A stretch of DNA of 64,000 nt from an uncultured Eubacteriales bacterium (GTDB lineage: Bacteria > Bacillota > Clostridia > Christensenellales > CAG-138). The position numbers and the translations under genes are program-made. The stretch is from NCBI GenBank assembly GCA_900544965.1, contig UQXE01000004.1, positions 17,311-81,310 of the forward strand. The letters run 5' to 3'. Of the stretch, positions 1-8,834 are shown in pieces. The notes beneath the pieces are model-generated. The model searched no databases. It saw only the letters and a program-made list of their open reading frames with translations, and was not told the origin of the DNA. Numbering within the stretch: the first letter of the stretch is position 1; each line of letters opens with the position of its first letter.

Positions 1-30
1 AGAGTTCATTCTAGTCCGCTTATAAGATTT

Positions 31-56
31 GTGCCGGACGGGCACCCGTCCGGCAC
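31..56 (-). terminator. Stem-loop terminator after the DUF4358 lipoprotein gene
   Basis: An 11-bp perfect inverted repeat (GTGCCGGACGG and CCGTCCGGCAC, loop GCAC) lies 15 bases past the stop codon of the reverse-strand gene. Read on the reverse strand the stem is followed by AAATCTTATA, a weak U-rich tail, so termination is plausible but not classic. Confidence 0.6.
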
Positions 57-71
57 GCTGTGAATCAGAAT

Positions 72-671
72 TTATTCGACGGGGATGGCTACCATTTCGC
101 CGATGTTTTCTCCGGCTATTGCCTTAAATTCGTTGTACAGGGCGTCAGCATAGTCTTTAAAAGAAGCAACAAGCATTACATAGGTTCCTGAATCAACTAC
201 AAAAACCTTTTCAGGCATTACGCATACCCAGCGCCGCACGTCAAAGTTATCCTTCATGGCTAGCTTAATTGTTTCGGCTGATTCGACATCCTTGCATTTT
301 ACCAGCACAGCTATGTGTGCTACGGAAGTCATCATCGCGGAGGAGACGACGCTGTCCTCAACAAGGGATTCCAGCTGCTCAGCGCTTATTCCGGCCATAC
401 CAAGCGAATTTTCAGCGTCAAGGGGAACCTCCATTGTTGAAACCTCGCTGTCGCCTGCTTTTTCAAGTATTGATGCAAGTACATCAGCGGCTGAACCAGT
501 GATTGAGTCCACGGGCGCCGGAGTAGCCGTAGGGGTGGCCTCGGGCATGGGGCTGGGCGAATTGGTGTTATTGGGTTTTGCGCTGCCGCTTGGGTCGCCG
601 CCTTCGCTAGTACAGGCGGTGGCTGCAACCAAAAATACGCAGCACAGGAGTATTGAAATAATCTTTTTCAT
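72..671 (-). CDS. DUF4358 domain lipoprotein
   Basis: A predicted secreted lipoprotein of 199 residues. The N-terminus is a basic start (MKK), a hydrophobic segment and the lipobox VAATAC, so the mature protein should be lipid-anchored at Cys20. A Ser/Pro/Thr-rich linker (about residues 21-55) precedes a C-terminal domain of about 130 residues that resembles DUF4358, a family of unknown function common in Clostridia. The ATG at 671 is chosen over a TTG at 713 because it gives a proper signal peptide and has AAAGGA 11 bases upstream. It is monocistronic and divergent from the fatty acid operon. Function is unknown. Confidence 0.8.
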   Translation of the reverse strand: MKKIISILLCCVFLVAATACTSEGGDPSGSAKPNNTNSPSPMPEATPTATPAPVDSITGSAADVLASILEKAGDSEVSTMEVPLDAENSLGMAGISAEQLESLVEDSVVSSAMMTSVAHIAVLVKCKDVESAETIKLAMKDNFDVRRWVCVMPEKVFVVDSGTYVMLVASFKDYADALYNEFKAIAGENIGEMVAIPVE

Positions 672-889
672 CAATAGGGTTATCCTTTCTAGTTCTATTT
701 GGAATTTCCACAAGTAGAACGATGGTGAAGTTATAAAGGTTCCATGGCAAATTAAGATATATTAATCAATCTAAGGATGCGGAGATACATGGCGCTTTGA
801 ATTACATATAGTGAAAGATCTTTTCTGTAATATATGAATGTCGAGAATTATATAAAATCAATTTAAAATTAAAAATTTTTAGCTAGGTA

Positions 890-917
890 TTGACATTGGT
901 TAAATAACAAATATAAT
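890..917 (+). promoter_or_regulatory. Promoter of the fab/acc operon
   Basis: TTGACA (890-895), a 16-base spacer and TATAAT (912-917) form a consensus sigma-70/sigma-A promoter, 50 bases before the fabT start. The surrounding 150 bases are very AT-rich. Confidence 0.8.
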
Positions 918-923
918 TAATTA
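914..923. promoter_or_regulatory. Candidate FabT (MarR-type) operator overlapping the -10 box
   Basis: TAATTAATTA is a 10-bp perfect palindrome that overlaps the -10 hexamer and the likely start point; it is followed by the tandem repeats AACT AACT AACT (924-936 region). MarR proteins bind AT-rich palindromes in this position and FabT is autoregulated in streptococci. That this is the operator is inference from position. Confidence 0.35.
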
Positions 924-966
924 AACTAACTAACTTAATGCAAGGGGAAAGGCTGGGAAGCTTCCT

Positions 967-1479
967 ATGTTGGACTCATACGCCAGTAAGCTTAACGACA
1001 TAGTCATTAGCATATACGACTCTGTTCAGAGGGTTGAAGAACAGATGCTGAGCAAAAGCGTCCCCAACCTTTCTATAAGCGAACTTCATATATTAGAAAC
1101 CGTTTGGAAGCTGCGCGATAGTGGATGTTCGATAAGTGACATTGCGTTAGAACATCAGGTTACGCTTCCGTCGATGACCGTTGCTGTGAAAAAACTTGAG
1201 AAAAAGGGGTTTATCGAAAAGTTACGCTCTGAAACGGACGGCCGTGTTATATACGTAAAGCTGACGCGCATGGGGCAAAAGGTAAATGCGATGCATCGTT
1301 ACTTCCATGAACATATGATACGGTCATTTCTCCGCGATATAGACGATAACCAGCGCCCCGTTCTTATGTCCGCCCTGCAGAACATGAACGACTTTTTGCA
1401 TAAACAGCTTATGCAATCCGATTCTAATAAAATTTGCCCACCGGAAGTGAAAAACGGCGAGACAAGGAGAAAGTTATAA
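967..1479 (+). CDS. fabT: MarR family regulator of fatty acid synthesis, FabT-like
   Basis: A 170-residue MarR-type winged-helix protein. The DNA-binding core runs about residues 35-105: ISDIALEHQVTLPSMTVAVKKLEKKGF is split over helix and recognition helix, and the wing contains the typical D-G-R (SETDGRVIYVKLT region). It is the first gene of the fab operon, exactly the place of FabT in Streptococcus, where FabT with acyl-ACP represses fab genes. GGGAAG lies 6 bases before the ATG at 967. The stop overlaps the fabH start (TAATG). The FabT name rests on family plus position; no ligand residues were checked. Confidence 0.85.
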   Translation: MLDSYASKLNDIVISIYDSVQRVEEQMLSKSVPNLSISELHILETVWKLRDSGCSISDIALEHQVTLPSMTVAVKKLEKKGFIEKLRSETDGRVIYVKLTRMGQKVNAMHRYFHEHMIRSFLRDIDDNQRPVLMSALQNMNDFLHKQLMQSDSNKICPPEVKNGETRRKL

Positions 1480-2423
1480 TGCGTATCATTGGAACCGGAA
1501 GTGCGGTACCGGACTTTATAGTAAAAAACGAGGCGTTCGAGACGTTTCTCGACACCAGCGACGAGTGGATTACAACGCGAACCGGAATCCACGAACGCCG
1601 TATACATGAGGGCAACCTTGAACAGTTAGCGGCGATAGCCGCGAAAAGAGCCCTTGAGGACGCTGGACTTTTGCCTTGCGATATAGACTTCATAATATGC
1701 TCAAATGTGTACAGCAGGTTTATGACCCCAGCGCTAAGCTGCGTGGTGCAGGGTCTTATAGGGGCGGGCTGTCCCTGTCTGGATATAAACGGGGCGTGCG
1801 CGGGATTTATTTATGCCCTTGAGATGGCCAATGCTTATCTTAAACATGGAAGCTATAAAAATATTCTTGTGCTCAGCGCCGAGGAACCAAGCCGCATGGC
1901 CGATTGGACCGACCGTTCCACATGCGTGCTATTTGGTGACGCGGCGGCGGCGGCGGTTGTAACCTCTGGCGGATTTGAATGCCTGTTTAGCATGCATACG
2001 GAATCCAACGTTGAATTTTTACATGCGTACAATAGCCCTGGCAACTGCCCGTTTGAGAGGACAGGCAGAAAACATGAGGCGGTATATATGAATGGCCGCG
2101 AGGTATACAAGTTTGCGGTAAACGCGGCGACCAATGATATAACCGCGCTTTGTTCGAACGCCGGAGTAAAGCTGTGCAAGGTGGATTGGTTTATACTCCA
2201 TCAGGCTAACCTGCGAATATTGGACGCGGTGCGAGCCCGGCTTACTCAACCCAAGGAAAAATTCCCGCATAACATGGAGCGGTTTGGAAACACCTCGTCG
2301 GCAGGCGTCCCGCTGATGCTCGACCAGCTCAATAGAGATGGTGCGCTCAACCGTGGCGACGTAATTGCCATGAGCGCGTTTGGCGCTGGACTTACGACAG
2401 GGGCGTGCCTTATGCGTTGGTAA
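1479..2423 (+). CDS. fabH: Beta-ketoacyl-ACP synthase III
   Basis: Starts type II fatty acid synthesis by condensing acetyl-CoA (or a branched primer) with malonyl-ACP. The 314-residue length is normal for FabH. The catalytic triad is intact: Cys107 in GACAGF, His241 in HQAN and Asn271 in GNTSSAG. The N-terminal GTGSAVP and TSDEWI..RTGI motifs are also family hallmarks. The start at 1479 is preferred over an upstream TTG because AAGGAGA sits 8 bases before it and the protein then begins at the usual position. Translation is probably coupled to fabT through the 1-base overlap. Confidence 0.96.
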   Translation: MRIIGTGSAVPDFIVKNEAFETFLDTSDEWITTRTGIHERRIHEGNLEQLAAIAAKRALEDAGLLPCDIDFIICSNVYSRFMTPALSCVVQGLIGAGCPCLDINGACAGFIYALEMANAYLKHGSYKNILVLSAEEPSRMADWTDRSTCVLFGDAAAAAVVTSGGFECLFSMHTESNVEFLHAYNSPGNCPFERTGRKHEAVYMNGREVYKFAVNAATNDITALCSNAGVKLCKVDWFILHQANLRILDAVRARLTQPKEKFPHNMERFGNTSSAGVPLMLDQLNRDGALNRGDVIAMSAFGAGLTTGACLMRW

Positions 2424-2466
2424 CGCAATAATTACTATAGATCAAATTTTATTGGAGGATATAAAA

Positions 2467-2682
2467 ATGGTTTTTGAAAGAGTAGCAAAGATTCTAGCTT
2501 CTTACAAGGATGTTGACGCGTCTACAATCGATATTGACGCGAGCTTTGGCGATCTGGGCCTTGATTCGCTCGACACCGTTGAAATCGTGATGAGCCTTGA
2601 GGATGAGTTCGGGATAGAAATTGAGATGAACGAATCGCTTAAAACCGTACGTGACCTTGTAAATTTGATAGAGGGAAAATAA
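2467..2682 (+). CDS. acpP: Acyl carrier protein
   Basis: A 71-residue acidic four-helix protein that carries growing acyl chains on a 4'-phosphopantetheine arm. The attachment serine is Ser34 in the motif LGLDSLDTVE. The acidic helix II (residues 35-50) is the docking face for the Fab enzymes encoded around it. GGAGG lies 8 bases before the ATG. It is the only gene of the operon with a gap in front of it (43 bases after fabH), so a higher separate expression level is possible. Confidence 0.96.
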   Translation: MVFERVAKILASYKDVDASTIDIDASFGDLGLDSLDTVEIVMSLEDEFGIEIEMNESLKTVRDLVNLIEGK

Positions 2683-2683
2683 G

Positions 2684-3646
2684 ATGATCAAAACACCTGT
2701 CTGTGACATGCTTGGCATTAAATATCCGGTCTTTCAGGGCGGCATGGCATGGGTTTCGGACTCCTCACTCGCTTCCGCCGTATCAAATGCGGGTGGATTG
2801 GGCGTAATAGCGGCGATGAACATGGACGGATCATATCTGAAGGATGAGATTGACAGATGCCGTGAGCTTCTGGAGGACGACAAAATCCCCTTTGGCGTTA
2901 ACGTTATGCTTATGAGCCCGTTTGCTGACGAAGTGGCCGGTACAGTTATTGAAAAACAGGTTCCGGTTGTGATAACGGGAGCAGGCATGCCGTCAAAATA
3001 TATAAAGGATTGGGTGGCGGCGGGAATAAAGGTAATTCCCGTAGTTCCTTCCACGGCAATAGCGCGGATGGTAGTCCGCATGGGCGCCATGGCTGTAATA
3101 GCCGAAGGGGGAGAAAGCGGGGGGCATGTCGGTGATTTAACGACAATGACGCTCGTTCCTCAAGTGGCGGACGCGGTGGACGTACCGGTAATCGCCGCCG
3201 GAGGCATAGCCGACGGACGGGGAGTCGCCGCGGCGCTAATGCTTGGCGCCCAGGGGGTTCAGTGCGGGACAAGGTTTCTTACGGCATATGAATGTACCGT
3301 TCATAAAAACTACAAGAAAAAAATAATAGACGCAAAGGACATAGATACCGTAGTTACCGGAAGAAGGCTTGGTCATCCCGTAAGGGCGCTTAGAAACCAG
3401 TTCTGCAATAGATTCAAAGAGCTGGAGCATGATACGTCCATCACTATCGAGGAAATAGAGAGGTTTGGAGCCGGTTCTCTGCGCCGTGCCGCCAAGGATG
3501 GGGACGTAGTGGAAGGAAGCGTGATGGCGGGGCAATGCGCGTCAATGGTCAAGGATGAAAAAAGCGCAAAGGAAATAATCGAGTCCATGTTTCAGCAGGC
3601 TGAAATGGTACTGAAACAATCGGCTGAACTCTTAGTGGAGCAATAA
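2684..3646 (+). CDS. fabK: Enoyl-ACP reductase II (FMN-dependent)
   Basis: Reduces trans-2-enoyl-ACP in the last step of each elongation cycle. It belongs to the NPD/2-nitropropane dioxygenase-like TIM-barrel flavoproteins: GGMAWVSD near the N-terminus, EGGESGGHVG (141-150, with the conserved His148) and AAGGIADG (171-178) mark the flavin and phosphate sites. The 320-residue length fits FabK. FabK replaces FabI in streptococci and many Clostridia and is naturally insensitive to triclosan. One base separates it from acpP and two bases from fabD. No FabI or FabL is seen in the window. Confidence 0.95.
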   Translation: MIKTPVCDMLGIKYPVFQGGMAWVSDSSLASAVSNAGGLGVIAAMNMDGSYLKDEIDRCRELLEDDKIPFGVNVMLMSPFADEVAGTVIEKQVPVVITGAGMPSKYIKDWVAAGIKVIPVVPSTAIARMVVRMGAMAVIAEGGESGGHVGDLTTMTLVPQVADAVDVPVIAAGGIADGRGVAAALMLGAQGVQCGTRFLTAYECTVHKNYKKKIIDAKDIDTVVTGRRLGHPVRALRNQFCNRFKELEHDTSITIEEIERFGAGSLRRAAKDGDVVEGSVMAGQCASMVKDEKSAKEIIESMFQQAEMVLKQSAELLVEQ

Positions 3647-3648
3647 AG

Positions 3649-4572
3649 ATGAATAAGACCGTATTCCTGTTTACAGGCCAGGGGGCCCAGTATCCCGGGA
3701 TGGGAAAAAGCCTATATGACAGCGTTCCGGCAGCTAGAAAGATATTTGCTGAGGCGGAGTGCATGAGGCCTGGAATAATTGAGCTGTGTTTTGAAGGAAA
3801 CGCTGAAGAACTATCATTGACGCAAAACACGCAGCCGTGCCTGTTTGTGGTCGATTGCGCCTGCGCGGCCGCGCTTGAAAGCGCGGGTGTGAAGGCGGAA
3901 GCGGCGGCCGGCTTTTCCCTAGGGGAGCTGGCGGCCGTTGCGTTTGGCGGAATTTTGTCGTTCCAGAACGCATTCAAATTGGTTTGTGAAAGGGCAAGGC
4001 TAATGATGGCTGCGGCCCAAGAACATCCAGGGGCGATGACCGCGGTTTTAAAGCTGGATGCTGAAACGGTTGAGAGAATAGCCCAAAGCTATAATAATGT
4101 ATTTCCGGTAAATTACAACTGTCCCGGGCAGACGGTCGTTTCCGGAAGCCATGATGAGCTGGCCGCATTTGAAGAGGAGGTAGCGGAGCACAGGGGGCGT
4201 TGTATGCGCTTAAGGGTCAGCGGCGGTTTTCATTCGCCGTTTATGAGCGAGGCGGCGAAAGGACTTCGCTGGTATCTTAACAGCCTTGATTTTAATAAGC
4301 CCAGAATACCCGTCTACTCAAATGTTACGGCAAACGAGTATGGCGACGCGTCCGACCTGATTTCAGCACAAATAATGAGGCCGGTACTCTGGCAAAGAAC
4401 GATAGAAAATCTGCTTAAAGACGGGTTTACCGACTTTATCGAAGTTGGGGCGGGTAAAACACTGAGCGGATTTATGAAAAAAATCGGGGCAGCGCGTATG
4501 ATTTCAAACGTTGAGGATGAGCCGTCCCTCGAAAACACATTGTCGCTGTTGAGGGAGGTCAGGGATGCTTAA
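3649..4572 (+). CDS. fabD: Malonyl-CoA:ACP transacylase
   Basis: Transfers malonyl from CoA to ACP, giving the extender unit. The 307 residues include the N-terminal FTGQGAQ motif, the nucleophile Ser90, the oxyanion-side Arg115 and His195 in FHSPFM. The serine elbow reads GFSLGE (88-93) where most FabD proteins have GHSLGE, so the residue before the catalytic serine is Phe instead of His; the rest of the site is intact, so activity is expected. The 3' end overlaps fabG by 8 bases. Confidence 0.95.
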   Translation: MNKTVFLFTGQGAQYPGMGKSLYDSVPAARKIFAEAECMRPGIIELCFEGNAEELSLTQNTQPCLFVVDCACAAALESAGVKAEAAAGFSLGELAAVAFGGILSFQNAFKLVCERARLMMAAAQEHPGAMTAVLKLDAETVERIAQSYNNVFPVNYNCPGQTVVSGSHDELAAFEEEVAEHRGRCMRLRVSGGFHSPFMSEAAKGLRWYLNSLDFNKPRIPVYSNVTANEYGDASDLISAQIMRPVLWQRTIENLLKDGFTDFIEVGAGKTLSGFMKKIGAARMISNVEDEPSLENTLSLLREVRDA

Positions 4573-5305
4573 AGGTAAGGTAGCGCTGATAACGGGCGCT
4601 TCACGCGGCATCGGGAGAGCTATAGCCGTTGAACTTGCGTCGCTGGGCGCCGATATAGCGATAGTATACGCTGGAAACCACCGGTCCGCCCTTGAAACAA
4701 AAGAACTGGCCGAGGTTCATGGCATAAGGGCTATGTGCTTTAAGTGCGATGTTTCAGATTATAATGAAGTTGAATCAATGGTTAAATCTGTAAAAGAAAC
4801 GCTTGGTCCGATATATGCCTTAATAAATAATGCGGGAATAACGAGGGATAAATTGGCTCTGCAGATGCACGAGGCGGATTTTGACAGCGTTATAAGCGTA
4901 AACCTAAAGGGCGCGTTTAATCTTATTAGGCACTGTTACAGCGGATTTGTCAGGCAGCGCGGCGGCAGGATTGTAAATATTTCGTCGGTCGTTGGAATTA
5001 TGGGCAATGCGGGGCAGTCGAACTATGCCGCGTCAAAAGCAGGGCTCATAGGACTGACGAAAAGCGTTGCAAAGGAGCTGGCGTCGCGCGGCGTAACCTG
5101 TAACGCGGTGGCTCCTGGAATGGTTGAGACGGATATGACTGCATCAATGACGGATACAGCCAAGTCGGAGCTTGTTAATTCAATACCTGCCCGACGTGCC
5201 GGAAGGCCTGAAGAGGTCGCCGCCCTGGTTGGATTTTTATTGTCCGACGCCGCGTCATATATCACTGGCGCCGTTATACCCGTTGACGGCGGCCTATGCA
5301 TGTAA
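4565..5305 (+). CDS. fabG: 3-oxoacyl-ACP reductase
   Basis: NADPH-dependent reduction of 3-ketoacyl-ACP, the first reduction of the cycle. A 246-residue classical short-chain dehydrogenase: glycine-rich TGASRGIGRA (10-19), NNAG (88-91) and catalytic Ser141, Tyr154, Lys158 in the SxxxN..YAASK arrangement. The end has the family PVDGG motif. It overlaps fabD by 8 bases and is 19 bases from fabF. Confidence 0.96.
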   Translation: MLKGKVALITGASRGIGRAIAVELASLGADIAIVYAGNHRSALETKELAEVHGIRAMCFKCDVSDYNEVESMVKSVKETLGPIYALINNAGITRDKLALQMHEADFDSVISVNLKGAFNLIRHCYSGFVRQRGGRIVNISSVVGIMGNAGQSNYAASKAGLIGLTKSVAKELASRGVTCNAVAPGMVETDMTASMTDTAKSELVNSIPARRAGRPEEVAALVGFLLSDAASYITGAVIPVDGGLCM

Positions 5306-5324
5306 TTTTAAGGGGGTAAGTCAA

Positions 5325-6575
5325 ATGAGAAGGGTTGTAATAACCGGAATGGGCGTTATATCTCCTGTTGGATGCGATGTGGAGACCTGTTGGAAAAACC
5401 TGCGCTCTGCCCGTTCAGGTATTGGCATGCTTAATTCCTTTGATACAAGGGATTATAAGGTCAAGGTTGCCGCAGAGGTAAAGGGGTTTGACCCAACGGA
5501 TTTTGGTATGGACGTTCCATCCGCCCGGCGAATGGATTTATATTCTCAATATGCCATGGCCGCGGCCAAACAGGCGGTTGACGACAGCAAAATCGTGGGA
5601 AATATAGATCAGGAGCGCTTTGGGGTATATGTTGGAAGCGGCATCGGGGGCATGCGGACATTTGTAAGCGAGACGGAAAAGCTTATAAGCCGCGGCCCAG
5701 GCCGCATATCCCCCTTTTTCATCCCAATGATGATAGGCAATATGGCGGCTGGGAACATTGCCATGGAATACGGCGCGCAGGGGCCGTGCCTGCCAGTGGT
5801 GACGGCGTGCGCATCGTCCACCCACGCCATTGGCGAGGCGTTTCGCGCGATACGCCATGGATATGCCGACGCTGTAATCGCGGGCGGCGCCGAGGCGGCG
5901 ATTACGCCGCTGTCAGTAGCCGGATTTACAAGCTGCCAGGCACTAAGCCTCTCGAATAGCCCTGACGAGGCGTCGCTTCCGTTTGACGCGCGCAGAAGCG
6001 GCTTTGTAATCGGCGAAGGCGCGGGCATAGTGGTGCTAGAGGAATACGAACACGCCAGGCAGCGTGGGGCCAGGGCATATGCGGAGATTTGCGGATATGG
6101 CAACACATGCGACGCATATCACGTTACCGCCCCTAGGCCCGATGGCGTATCAGCTGCGCGTTCAATATCAATGGCTATAAGTGAGGCCAAAATTACCGGT
6201 GACGATACCGTGTATATAAATGCGCACGGAACAGGCACCCCCTTGAACGATTCATCGGAAACCGCCGCCATCAAGCTTGCCATGGGCGAGCGCAATGCAC
6301 GGCAGGCTATGATCAGTTCGACAAAAAGCATGATGGGCCATATGCTGGGCGCTGCCGGCGCTGTTGAGGCGATTGTATCCACGCTTGCGTTAAGGGACGG
6401 AATCGCGCCTCCAACTATTAATTATAGGGAATGCGATCCTTTATGCGATCTGGATTATGTCCCAAATACTCCGAGGAAAGCGAACATAACGGCGGCGCTC
6501 TCCATATCGCTTGGCTTTGGCGGTCACAACGGCTGCCTGGCGCTGCGCACTATGGGAGGCACAGATGAACATTAA
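5325..6575 (+). CDS. fabF: Beta-ketoacyl-ACP synthase II
   Basis: Elongating condensing enzyme. The 416-residue protein starts with VVITGMGVISPVG, typical of FabF, and has the Cys-His-His triad: Cys162 in TACASS, His301 in NAHGTGT and His339 in MGHMLGAAG. The ATG at 5325 has GGGGG 8 bases upstream and matches the family start; a longer reading frame that begins inside fabG is rejected. The stop overlaps accB by 11 bases. Confidence 0.96.
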   Translation: MRRVVITGMGVISPVGCDVETCWKNLRSARSGIGMLNSFDTRDYKVKVAAEVKGFDPTDFGMDVPSARRMDLYSQYAMAAAKQAVDDSKIVGNIDQERFGVYVGSGIGGMRTFVSETEKLISRGPGRISPFFIPMMIGNMAAGNIAMEYGAQGPCLPVVTACASSTHAIGEAFRAIRHGYADAVIAGGAEAAITPLSVAGFTSCQALSLSNSPDEASLPFDARRSGFVIGEGAGIVVLEEYEHARQRGARAYAEICGYGNTCDAYHVTAPRPDGVSAARSISMAISEAKITGDDTVYINAHGTGTPLNDSSETAAIKLAMGERNARQAMISSTKSMMGHMLGAAGAVEAIVSTLALRDGIAPPTINYRECDPLCDLDYVPNTPRKANITAALSISLGFGGHNGCLALRTMGGTDEH

Positions 6576-7023
6576 AACGATCAGGGAGCTTGCGAAAATA
6601 CTGAAGGATACCAATCTGACCGCATTGGAACTCGTTGAAGGGGAAACGCGCATACGTCTTGAGCGTTCCCCAAATACACAGCCGCCTATGCAGACGGATA
6701 CCGCTATTAACGGGTCGATTCAAGCCGGGCGTCAGGAGCCATATACCATTCCGGGGGGAGACGGCGACCCAGGAATGGACTTTAACGACGTCTACGCGGT
6801 AGCATCCCCTATGGTGGGGGTGTTCTATGCTGCTCCAGCCCCGGGCAAAGAGCCGTATGTGAGGACTGGAAGCAGGGTTAAAAAGGGCGATATCCTATGC
6901 ATTATTGAGGCAATGAAGCTGATGAACGAGATAACAGCGGAGCGCGACGGTGAAATCGTGGATATATGCGCCAATGATGGAGATGTGGTCGAGTTTGGGC
7001 AGACATTGTTTAAGATTTATTGA
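6565..7023 (+). CDS. accB: Biotin carboxyl carrier protein of acetyl-CoA carboxylase
   Basis: A 152-residue carrier that moves carboxybiotin between AccC and AccA/AccD. The C-terminal biotinyl domain (about 76-152) contains EAMKLMNEI with biotinylated Lys118. The N-terminal segment is followed by a Pro/Gly-rich hinge (about 35-72), as in other AccB proteins. The start at 6565 is preceded by GGGAGG and lies inside the end of fabF. Confidence 0.95.
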   Translation: MNIKTIRELAKILKDTNLTALELVEGETRIRLERSPNTQPPMQTDTAINGSIQAGRQEPYTIPGGDGDPGMDFNDVYAVASPMVGVFYAAPAPGKEPYVRTGSRVKKGDILCIIEAMKLMNEITAERDGEIVDICANDGDVVEFGQTLFKIY

Positions 7024-7056
7024 TACAATTTAGCAATACGGCAGTTGGAGGGTAGC

Positions 7057-7476
7057 ATGAATAGGGAAGAAATAAAAGGATTGTTGCCGCATCGCGAACC
7101 CATGCTTTTGGTAGACGAATTATCATTGACCGACGACGGTATAGCTCATGGGGTATACCATGCGCGGGGTGATGAATGGTTTTTTCAGGGACATTTTCCT
7201 GGGAATCCGGTGATGCCTGGCGTAATTCAATGTGAAATCATGGCTCAGGCGTGCGCGCTGCTTTTAGGCGATAAGCTGTTAGGCAATACGGCTTATTATA
7301 CGGGCATGGATAAAATTAAATTCAAGAACAAGATAGTACCCGGCGATACGATAGAGGTAAGCGCAAGACTCAACCGTTGCAAGGAACCGTTTTACTTTGC
7401 GCATGCGGAAGCTAAGGTGGATGGACGGCTTTGCTGCGAAGGCGAACTGTCCTTTGCACTTGTGGAGGGAAGATAA
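7057..7476 (+). CDS. fabZ: 3-hydroxyacyl-ACP dehydratase
   Basis: Dehydrates 3-hydroxyacyl-ACP to trans-2-enoyl-ACP. The 139-residue hot-dog fold protein has LLPHREPMLLVD near the start, catalytic His46 in GHFPGNPVMPG and Glu60 on the central helix. ATG at 7057 follows GGAGGG by 4 bases; an in-frame TTG at 7045 lies before that ribosome site and is rejected. No FabA or FabM-type isomerase is seen in the operon, so how unsaturated acids are made is not shown here. Confidence 0.95.
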   Translation: MNREEIKGLLPHREPMLLVDELSLTDDGIAHGVYHARGDEWFFQGHFPGNPVMPGVIQCEIMAQACALLLGDKLLGNTAYYTGMDKIKFKNKIVPGDTIEVSARLNRCKEPFYFAHAEAKVDGRLCCEGELSFALVEGR

Positions 7477-7479
7477 AGC

Positions 7480-8823
7480 GTGTTTTCAAAGGTATTAATC
7501 GCAAACAGGGGAGAAATAGCCGTTAGGGTAATTCGGGCCTGCAAGGAGATGGGCATCGCTACGGTCGCGGTGTTTTCGGAGGCGGATCGCGACGCCCTGC
7601 ATGTTAGCCTTGCCGACGACTGCCTATGTATAGGACCTTCTCCGGCGAAGGACAGCTATCTCAATATGACCGCGGTATTGTCCGCTGCCATATTGAGCGG
7701 TGCGGAGGCCATTCATCCTGGCTATGGGCTATTATCGGAAAATCACAGTTTTGCAAGGATGTGCGCTGATTGCGGAATAGCCTTTATAGGACCGCCGTAT
7801 GGAGTTATAGAGCGCATGGGGGATAAGGATGAGGCGAGAAGGACCATGAAGGCCGCAGGCGTGCCTGTAATTCCTGGAAGCGATATCGTAAGCACCATGG
7901 ATGAAGCGGCAAAAGAAGCCGAAAGAATAGGTTATCCACTGTTGGTGAAAGCCCGCGCCGGCGGAGGCGGCAGGGGAATAAGGAGGGTTAACGGCTTCGA
8001 TGAACTTGAGCATGCGTTTGCCGCGGCGGCGGCCGAAGCAAGAAGCGCGTTTGGCGACGGCGCCCTATACCTTGAAAAATACCTGTTTCCGGTGAAGCAT
8101 ATCGAAATGCAGCTGATTTGCGATAACTATGAAAACGTGGTTTGTCTGGGTGAGCGTGAATGCTCAATGCAGCGAAAAAATCAGAAGCTTGTTGAAGAAA
8201 GTCCTTCTCCAGGAGTATCCGCCGAGTTAAGAGCGGATATGGCGGAGGCAGCGGTACGCGCGGCAAGAGCGGTAGGCTACAGAAACCTTGGAACGGTGGA
8301 ATTTCTGCTTGACGGCAATGGTAAGTTTTATTTCATGGAGATGAACACCAGGCTTCAGGTAGAACATCCCGTTACAGAGATGGTAACAGGGATAGATCTG
8401 GTTAAATGGCAGATAAGGATTGCAGCCGGAATGCCGCTTGAATTTTCAAATGACGACGTCCGCATTGACGGCCATGCGATTGAATGCCGCGTCAACGCGG
8501 AGGATCCCAGCCGTGGTTTTGTTCCAAGCTGCGGAACAATAGCCATGCTTCATGTTCCCGGCGGACCATGGGTACGATTTGATACGGCGCTGTACCAAGG
8601 ATACAGGATACCCCCATTTTATGACTCTATGATAGGCAAGCTCATAGTGCATGCGCAGACGCGCGAAGAGGCGATACGTAAAATGCATGCGGCGCTTTGT
8701 GAGATGGTGGTTGAGGGGGTTGAGCATAACCGGGCGTTCCAGCTTGACCTTATATCACATGCCGAATTTATAAGCGGAACTTATACAACCGATCTGATAG
8801 GCCGACTGAACGACGCCGAGTGA
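7480..8823 (+). CDS. accC: Biotin carboxylase subunit of acetyl-CoA carboxylase
   Basis: ATP-dependent carboxylation of biotin on AccB. The 447-residue ATP-grasp enzyme begins with KVLIANRGEIAVR, has the glycine loop GGGGRG (161-166) and the metal/ATP site EMNTRLQVEHP (287-297), followed by the biotin carboxylase C-terminal domain. The start is GTG with GGAGGGA 9 bases upstream. The stop is 11 bases before the accD start. Confidence 0.96.
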   Translation: MFSKVLIANRGEIAVRVIRACKEMGIATVAVFSEADRDALHVSLADDCLCIGPSPAKDSYLNMTAVLSAAILSGAEAIHPGYGLLSENHSFARMCADCGIAFIGPPYGVIERMGDKDEARRTMKAAGVPVIPGSDIVSTMDEAAKEAERIGYPLLVKARAGGGGRGIRRVNGFDELEHAFAAAAAEARSAFGDGALYLEKYLFPVKHIEMQLICDNYENVVCLGERECSMQRKNQKLVEESPSPGVSAELRADMAEAAVRAARAVGYRNLGTVEFLLDGNGKFYFMEMNTRLQVEHPVTEMVTGIDLVKWQIRIAAGMPLEFSNDDVRIDGHAIECRVNAEDPSRGFVPSCGTIAMLHVPGGPWVRFDTALYQGYRIPPFYDSMIGKLIVHAQTREEAIRKMHAALCEMVVEGVEHNRAFQLDLISHAEFISGTYTTDLIGRLNDAE

Positions 8824-8834
8824 GGTTATTGATT

